Part shown: piece after piece, positions 44,996 to 48,501 of the stretch
Layout: the number at the start of each line of letters is the position of its first letter
Numbering within the stretch: the first letter of the stretch is position 1
NCBI GenBank assembly: GCA_937897645.1
Contig: CALCNV010000069.1
Span: forward strand, 1-48,501
DNA length: 48,501 nt
Source of the DNA: an uncultured Lysobacteraceae bacterium
GTDB lineage: Bacteria; Pseudomonadota; Gammaproteobacteria; Xanthomonadales; Xanthomonadaceae
Direction: 5' to 3'
Notes under the pieces: model-generated
The model's database searches: none
Told to the model about the DNA's origin: nothing
What the model saw: only the letters and a program-made list of their open reading frames with translations
Translations under genes and position numbers: made by a program

Positions 44996-45568
44996 ATGAC
45001 CCGCAAGACCCTGCTCACCCTTACCGTGCTGACCGCACTGTCTGCCGGTACCGCCTTCGCCGCCACCCAGTCCGACACCGCCGCGGCAAAGCCAACGCGC
45101 GCCAGCCTGGACGCCAACAGCGATGGTTCCATCGACCGTGCTGAAGCCGCCAAGTCGCCGCGCCTGCTGGAAAGGTTCGATGCCATCGACACCAACAAGG
45201 ATGGCAAGCTGTCCAAGGAAGAAATGCCTCGTCGCGGCGATCACGCCGGCAAGCGCGGCCCGCGCGACGGCGGCCCCCGCGAGGCGATGGCCAAGCTGGA
45301 CGCCGACAAGGATGGCCGCATCAGCCGCGCCGAATCAGCCGCCGGTGAAGGCAGGTTCGCAACGCGCTTCGATGAGATGGATGCGAACAAGGACGGCTAC
45401 GTTGACCGCACCGACCACGAGCTCCGCAGCAAGCAGCGCAAGGACGAATGGTTTGCCAGCGCCGACACCAACAAGGACGGCCAGTTGAGCCGTGCCGAGG
45501 TGGATGCAGCCAAGCCGAAGCACGATGGACGCGGTGGTGATCGTCCTGCGGCTACGCCGAGCAAGTAG
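44996..45568 (+). CDS. Periplasmic EF-hand calcium-binding protein
   Basis: 190 residues, signal 1-22 (TLTVLTALSAGTAFA). Five canonical 12-residue EF-hand loops: 39-50 (DANSDGSIDRAE), 65-76 (DTNKDGKLSKEE), 102-113 (DADKDGRISRAE), 129-140 (DANKDGYVDRTD; last position D rather than E), and 157-168 (DTNKDGQLSRAE). These are calmodulin-like bacterial calcium binders of unknown client. CAGGAGA precedes ATG 44996. A terminator follows. Confidence 0.9.
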   Translation: MTRKTLLTLTVLTALSAGTAFAATQSDTAAAKPTRASLDANSDGSIDRAEAAKSPRLLERFDAIDTNKDGKLSKEEMPRRGDHAGKRGPRDGGPREAMAKLDADKDGRISRAESAAGEGRFATRFDEMDANKDGYVDRTDHELRSKQRKDEWFASADTNKDGQLSRAEVDAAKPKHDGRGGDRPAATPSK

Positions 45569-45606
45569 GCAGTAGCCCGCATCAGCGGTGGCTGTGTTGA
45601 TACTAG

Positions 45607-45635
45607 AACCCATGCTGGAAACAGCATGGGTTTTT
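45607..45635 (+). terminator. Terminator of the EF-hand gene
   Basis: CCCATGCTG/CAGCATGGG stem with GAAA loop (45609-45630), followed by five T. Confidence 0.9.
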
Positions 45636-45662
45636 CAGTTTGCGAAATACAAGTTGATGCGT

Positions 45663-45685
45663 CCCTCTCCCGCAAGGGGAGAGGG
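45663..45685. repeat. Short REP-like palindrome
   Basis: CCCTCTCC CGCAA GGGGAGAGGG, a short inverted repeat in the 3' gap between convergent genes. Confidence 0.5.
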
Positions 45686-45759
45686 ATGCGGCCTGATCGA
45701 ACTCGATGATCCCCGCCTCTTTGGTGCATCTGCGTGCATGAAGAAATTTCGGAGCTCGA

Positions 45760-46947
45760 TTACCTGAGCAGTGCCCACGCCACCGACATGACCACGGCGA
45801 CATTGGCGATCAATACCCCGGTTCGCCCGTACATGCTTTCGTATATCCAATGGGAAACCGTGCGGCCGCGACGCGCTGCATCACGCGCCAGCATGGGAGT
45901 CATTATTCGCTGCAGGGGCACCAGGCATTGGTAGTTGATGACGGCCATGCCGGCTAGCGCATAGATAAGCAACGGCAATCGATTGCTGGTGAGCGCCGTA
46001 ACGACCAGGACTCCTACAGCAAAGACCGCAGCGGTCGCGGTATTCATGAAGACAAATTCGCGTATCTGCCTGCGTTCGTCCGCATTCTCCGCGAAGCGCA
46101 ACAGACAAAGGCCGCCCAAATAAGAACCGAGCATTCCGCCAACCAGTGCAGGCAAAATGATCTGCAGTTGCCCGCCGAACGCAGTGCCTAACGCCCCAAG
46201 TGCCACTCCGCCGTTGACGGTAGAGACCCCCAATCCGCTGGCACCGAGTTTGCCTGCGCCGGATCCAACCACGGTGGCGCCGATGAGTGTCGCAGCGCTC
46301 GCAGCCGGTGCCGCGACCATCAATGCACTGCTCACGGTGAATGCAAACGCAGCGGTCGGCGCACTGGCGCGTGCAAATTCGCCGAAGCGCTTCAGCATCT
46401 CCTCACGCACGCTGCCGCGTGCACGCGACAGGCGCTTGCGTACGGCGGCGTCGCTCAATCCAAGCAGCGCGGCCACGTGTTGTGAACTCTGGCCCTCGCG
46501 GTAATAAAGCAGCAGGGTTTCGCGGCTTTCCTCCGGCAAGCTGGAGATGATCTCGGCCGCAACCGCTTCCTGTTCCGTCTGCAGCAAGTGCTCGCTCGGC
46601 GTAGGCGAGGGGTCGGCGGCCATCTGGATCGCGATGTCCGCGCCTTCGCCAGACAAGGGTCGGTTGCGATTGGCGCGCAGGTAGTCGCGGGCCAGGTTGC
46701 GGGTGATCTGGCGCAGCCACGGCAGGAAACTGGTGGAATTCTTCAGCCGGTCCAATTGCTGCCACGCCTTGAGGAAGGCTTCCTGAGCGATGTCCTCGCT
46801 GGCCGCCACGTCGCGGGTGATGGCCAGGGCGATGGCCGTCACGGTGTTCTGGCAAGCCAACACGATGCGCCCATACGCTGTGTGATCACCACGTGCGGCA
46901 GCGGGCAGCTCGCGCTGCAGCATCATTTCCAGGGCTTCGGCGTTCAT
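45760..46947 (-). CDS. ECF sigma factor with C-terminal membrane domain
   Basis: About 395 residues. Sigma region 2 (about 20-95: AYGRIVLACQNTV, EDIAQEAFLKAWQQLDRLK) and region 4 (about 125-190: LPEESRETLLLYYREG, LGLSDAAVRKRLSRARG) make an extracytoplasmic-function sigma factor. Residues 195 to the end hold four to five membrane helices (LMVAAPAASAATLIGATVVG, LGSYLGGLCLL, AVFAVGVLVVTAL, LLIYALAGMAVI, VLIANVAVVMSVAWAL). The fusion may hold the sigma at the membrane until a signal frees it. ATG 46947 chosen; ATG 46956 and TTG 46962 are possible. A GTCACA-N15-CGTCCT pair lies upstream. Confidence 0.82.
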   Translation of the reverse strand: MNAEALEMMLQRELPAAARGDHTAYGRIVLACQNTVTAIALAITRDVAASEDIAQEAFLKAWQQLDRLKNSTSFLPWLRQITRNLARDYLRANRNRPLSGEGADIAIQMAADPSPTPSEHLLQTEQEAVAAEIISSLPEESRETLLLYYREGQSSQHVAALLGLSDAAVRKRLSRARGSVREEMLKRFGEFARASAPTAAFAFTVSSALMVAAPAASAATLIGATVVGSGAGKLGASGLGVSTVNGGVALGALGTAFGGQLQIILPALVGGMLGSYLGGLCLLRFAENADERRQIREFVFMNTATAAVFAVGVLVVTALTSNRLPLLIYALAGMAVINYQCLVPLQRIMTPMLARDAARRGRTVSHWIYESMYGRTGVLIANVAVVMSVAWALLR

Positions 46948-46979
46948 TGTCGGCATCCGCAATCAGGGTTCATGGCACT

Positions 46980-47006
46980 AGGACGTGCAAGCGACGTGGA
47001 TGTGAC
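46980..47006 (-). promoter_or_regulatory. Candidate ECF autoregulatory promoter
   Basis: Minus strand: GTCACA (47001-47006), 15-nt spacer, CGTCCT (46980-46985), giving a leader of about 25 nt to the sigma ATG. The motif pair resembles promoters of ECF41/SigJ-type sigma factors from established work; transfer to this family is my inference. Confidence 0.45.
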
Positions 47007-47053
47007 GAAAAATGTGGAAACGCGGTGCGATGAAAATACCCTGGCCGAAGTAG

Positions 47054-47137
47054 ATGTGGGAGCGACGTCCCGCCGCGAGCTTTGTCCTTGATTCAACATA
47101 ACAAGCAAGAGCTCGCGGCGGGACGCCGCTCCCACAT
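47054..47137. repeat. REP pair (family D2) between the sigma factor and DUF2007 genes
   Basis: ATGTGGGAGCGACGTCCCGC and CGCGAGCT, inverted at the right as GAGCTCGCGGCGGGACG and CCGCTCCCACAT. Confidence 0.85.
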
Positions 47138-47143
47138 GACGGC

Positions 47144-47680
47144 TTACTGTTTCGGTGGCGTGGTCTGCTGGTTCGGAATCCGCACCCGTATGGTGTCCTC
47201 TTCTTCCGCAGGTTGCTGCACGGGCGCCGGTTCAATAGCCGGTTGCGCCGTCGTCGGTGCCGGTATCGCGGGTTGCGCGGCCTGCTGCACGCCGCGATGG
47301 CGGGTGACCGTCACCAGCACCGCGACCGCGACCGCGATCAACAGGCCGACACGGATGCGCCACGCCAACGAGCGCTTGGTGGGTTCATCGTTAGCATTGC
47401 CCTGCGCAAACAGCAGTGGATCGCCCTGGCCCGGCCGGGTGCTGGCCAGCAGGCCGGCTTCGCGCAGCAATTCCCGCGCGCGCGGCTGGTCTTCGGCTTT
47501 CATGACCCAGACGCTGGGCTGCTGCTTGACCTTCATCGGCTCGGCATAGCTGAACTGGCTGCCGCGCTTGCTGTGGTACGAGCGACCGTTGGCCAGGTAA
47601 ACCTCGATGCCGGCGTCTTCCAGCAGCTTGGCCACGCCTTCGACGGTTTCAACACGCAGACTGGTGAATACCTGGCGCAT
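47144..47680 (-). CDS. DUF2007-like membrane protein
   Basis: 178 residues. The N-terminal ~85 residues (VFTSLRVETVEGVAKLLEDAG, SVWVMKAEDQPRARELLREAG) fit the DUF2007 'putative signal-transducing' fold, followed by one membrane span (VGLLIAVAVAVLVTV) and a Pro/Gln-rich periplasmic tail. Function unknown. Adjacent to tesB, 3 nt away. Confidence 0.75.
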   Translation of the reverse strand: MRQVFTSLRVETVEGVAKLLEDAGIEVYLANGRSYHSKRGSQFSYAEPMKVKQQPSVWVMKAEDQPRARELLREAGLLASTRPGQGDPLLFAQGNANDEPTKRSLAWRIRVGLLIAVAVAVLVTVTRHRGVQQAAQPAIPAPTTAQPAIEPAPVQQPAEEEDTIRVRIPNQQTTPPKQ

Positions 47681-47683
47681 CGC

Positions 47684-48501
47684 TCAGCCCTTCGCCGGAG
47701 TCGGTGCAGCGGCTGCGTCGTCCGGCATCACCCGGATCAGGCCTTCCTGCGCGGTGCTGGCCACCAAGGTCCCGTCGCGGGTGAAGATCTGACCGCGCGC
47801 CAGCCCGCGTGAATCCTGCGCGCTGGGGCTGTCGATGGAATACAGCAGCCAGTCGTCGGCACGGAACGGGCGGTGGAACCACAGCGCGTGGTCCAGCGAC
47901 GCCATCTGCACATTGGGCTGGTAGTAGCTGATGCCGTGCGGGTAGTTGGCGGTGCCCAGCAACTGGAAGTCGGAGGCATAGGCCAGCAGCGCGTGGTGCA
48001 GCTCCGGCGCATCGCCCACCGGCTCGCTCAGGCGGAACCACACTTGCTGGAACGGCGGGCGCTTGGGCGGGTTGAGTTCGTCGCGAGGGTAGACGTGGCG
48101 GAATTCGAACGGCCCGCGCCGTGACAGCCAGCGCTGCACCTTGGGCGGCAGCGTTGCCATCACGTCGGCGGGGACTGCGGGCGCAGGCTCGATGTCCTCG
48201 GGCCGTGGTACTTCCGGCATCGACAGCTGGTGCTGTTGCGCCTGCGGCTCTGCGCCCTGGAACGAGGCGGCGCAGAAGAAGATCACCTTGCCGTGCTGGA
48301 TCGCGGTCACCCGGCGTACGGAAAAACTCCCGCCGTCGCGTGTGCGGTCCACGTCATAGACGATCGGATGCTCCACGTCGCCAGCGCGCAGGAAATAGGC
48401 ATGCAGCGAATGCGCCATGCGCCCGCCGTCCACGGTGGCCTGCGCGGCCGACAGCGCCTGGCCCAGCACCTGGCCGCCGAACACGTACTTGGTGCCGATG
48501 T
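47684..48501 (-). CDS. tesB: Acyl-CoA thioesterase II (5' end cut by the window edge)
   Basis: Hydrolyses medium- and long-chain acyl-CoA in the cytoplasm. The visible part, from IGTKYVFGGQVLGQAL to the end, contains the double hot-dog motifs: AHSLHAYFLRAGDVEHPI, DGGSFSVRRVTAIQHG, and in the second half YASDFQLLGTANYPHG, MASLDHALWFHRPFRADDW and DSRGLARGQIFTRDG (catalytic D/Q/T region). About 20 N-terminal residues are missing beyond position 48501. Confidence 0.95.
   Translation of the reverse strand, partial: IGTKYVFGGQVLGQALSAAQATVDGGRMAHSLHAYFLRAGDVEHPIVYDVDRTRDGGSFSVRRVTAIQHGKVIFFCAASFQGAEPQAQQHQLSMPEVPRPEDIEPAPAVPADVMATLPPKVQRWLSRRGPFEFRHVYPRDELNPPKRPPFQQVWFRLSEPVGDAPELHHALLAYASDFQLLGTANYPHGISYYQPNVQMASLDHALWFHRPFRADDWLLYSIDSPSAQDSRGLARGQIFTRDGTLVASTAQEGLIRVMPDDAAAAPTPAKG

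Overview
The window is a GC-rich, gene-dense stretch of a gammaproteobacterial chromosome. Gene content and style point to the Xanthomonadaceae/Lysobacteraceae (Lysobacter, Luteimonas, Thermomonas or Pseudoxanthomonas-like; the genus cannot be fixed from sequence alone). Indicators are the extracellular proteases (acidic-prodomain S1 protease, lysyl-endopeptidase-like protease), an M2 peptidyl-dipeptidase lipoprotein, a PL10-type pectate lyase, a riboswitch-controlled gcvP, and several families of GTAG/GTGGGAG-type REP palindromes typical of xanthomonads. Functional calls come from reading motifs and recalled family features; no database search was run.

Layout. 1-850: 3' remnant of a group II intron (maturase/HNH ORF, domains V and VI), then a terminator-like hairpin and a REP pair before purA (962-2254). 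2474-5704: YdeI-like protein, a hemerythrin-like protein flanked by two REP clusters, and a translationally coupled aminotransferase IV/sulfotransferase pair. 6081-11261: TIR-TolB-TPR membrane protein, small lipoprotein, acidic S1 protease, MipA/OmpV porin-like protein. 11282-12913: pectate lyase gene broken by one in-frame TGA. 13218-16417: gcvP with a tandem glycine riboswitch and its promoter. 16681-20953: Bcr/CflA exporter, small conserved protein, CDF-like transporter with atypical metal sites, NhaC antiporter. 21025-26213: TPR/outer-membrane barrel protein, lysyl endopeptidase homologue, M2 metallopeptidase, all on the minus strand. 26489-29616: HEXXH protein, then the GNAT-minC-minD-minE operon. 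29766-31642: two-component system. 31826-34671: SRPBCC/effector-binding protein, DUF423 protein, AlkA-type glycosylase, small membrane protein. 34726-39835: minus-strand genes including a compact operon headed by an SPFH/band-7 protein with a ribbon-helix-helix regulator and a DUF4177 protein, both under 60 residues, followed by an alpha/beta hydrolase and a PH-domain membrane protein. 40083-48501: purT, a small protein, an EEP-family nuclease/phosphatase lipoprotein, a lipoprotein, arginyl-tRNA-protein transferase (bpt) with a PAP2-like protein, an EF-hand protein, an ECF sigma factor with a fused membrane domain, a DUF2007-like membrane protein, and the 3' part of tesB.

The most interesting signals are: (1) the SPFH operon, whose promoter carries a perfect 17-bp palindrome exactly between the -35 and -10 boxes, a natural operator for the RHH protein encoded two genes in; (2) REP palindromes that have entered coding space (one half-site forms part of the MinC linker, two others supply TAG stop codons); (3) a composite repeat with inverted heptanucleotide arrays around 26.3-26.5 kb; (4) an ECF sigma factor fused to a multi-span membrane domain with a candidate autoregulatory promoter; (5) the TGG-to-TGA nonsense change in the pectate lyase; (6) a TIR-TM-TolB-TPR protein keeping the TIR glutamate. 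No tRNA, rRNA or CRISPR array was seen.
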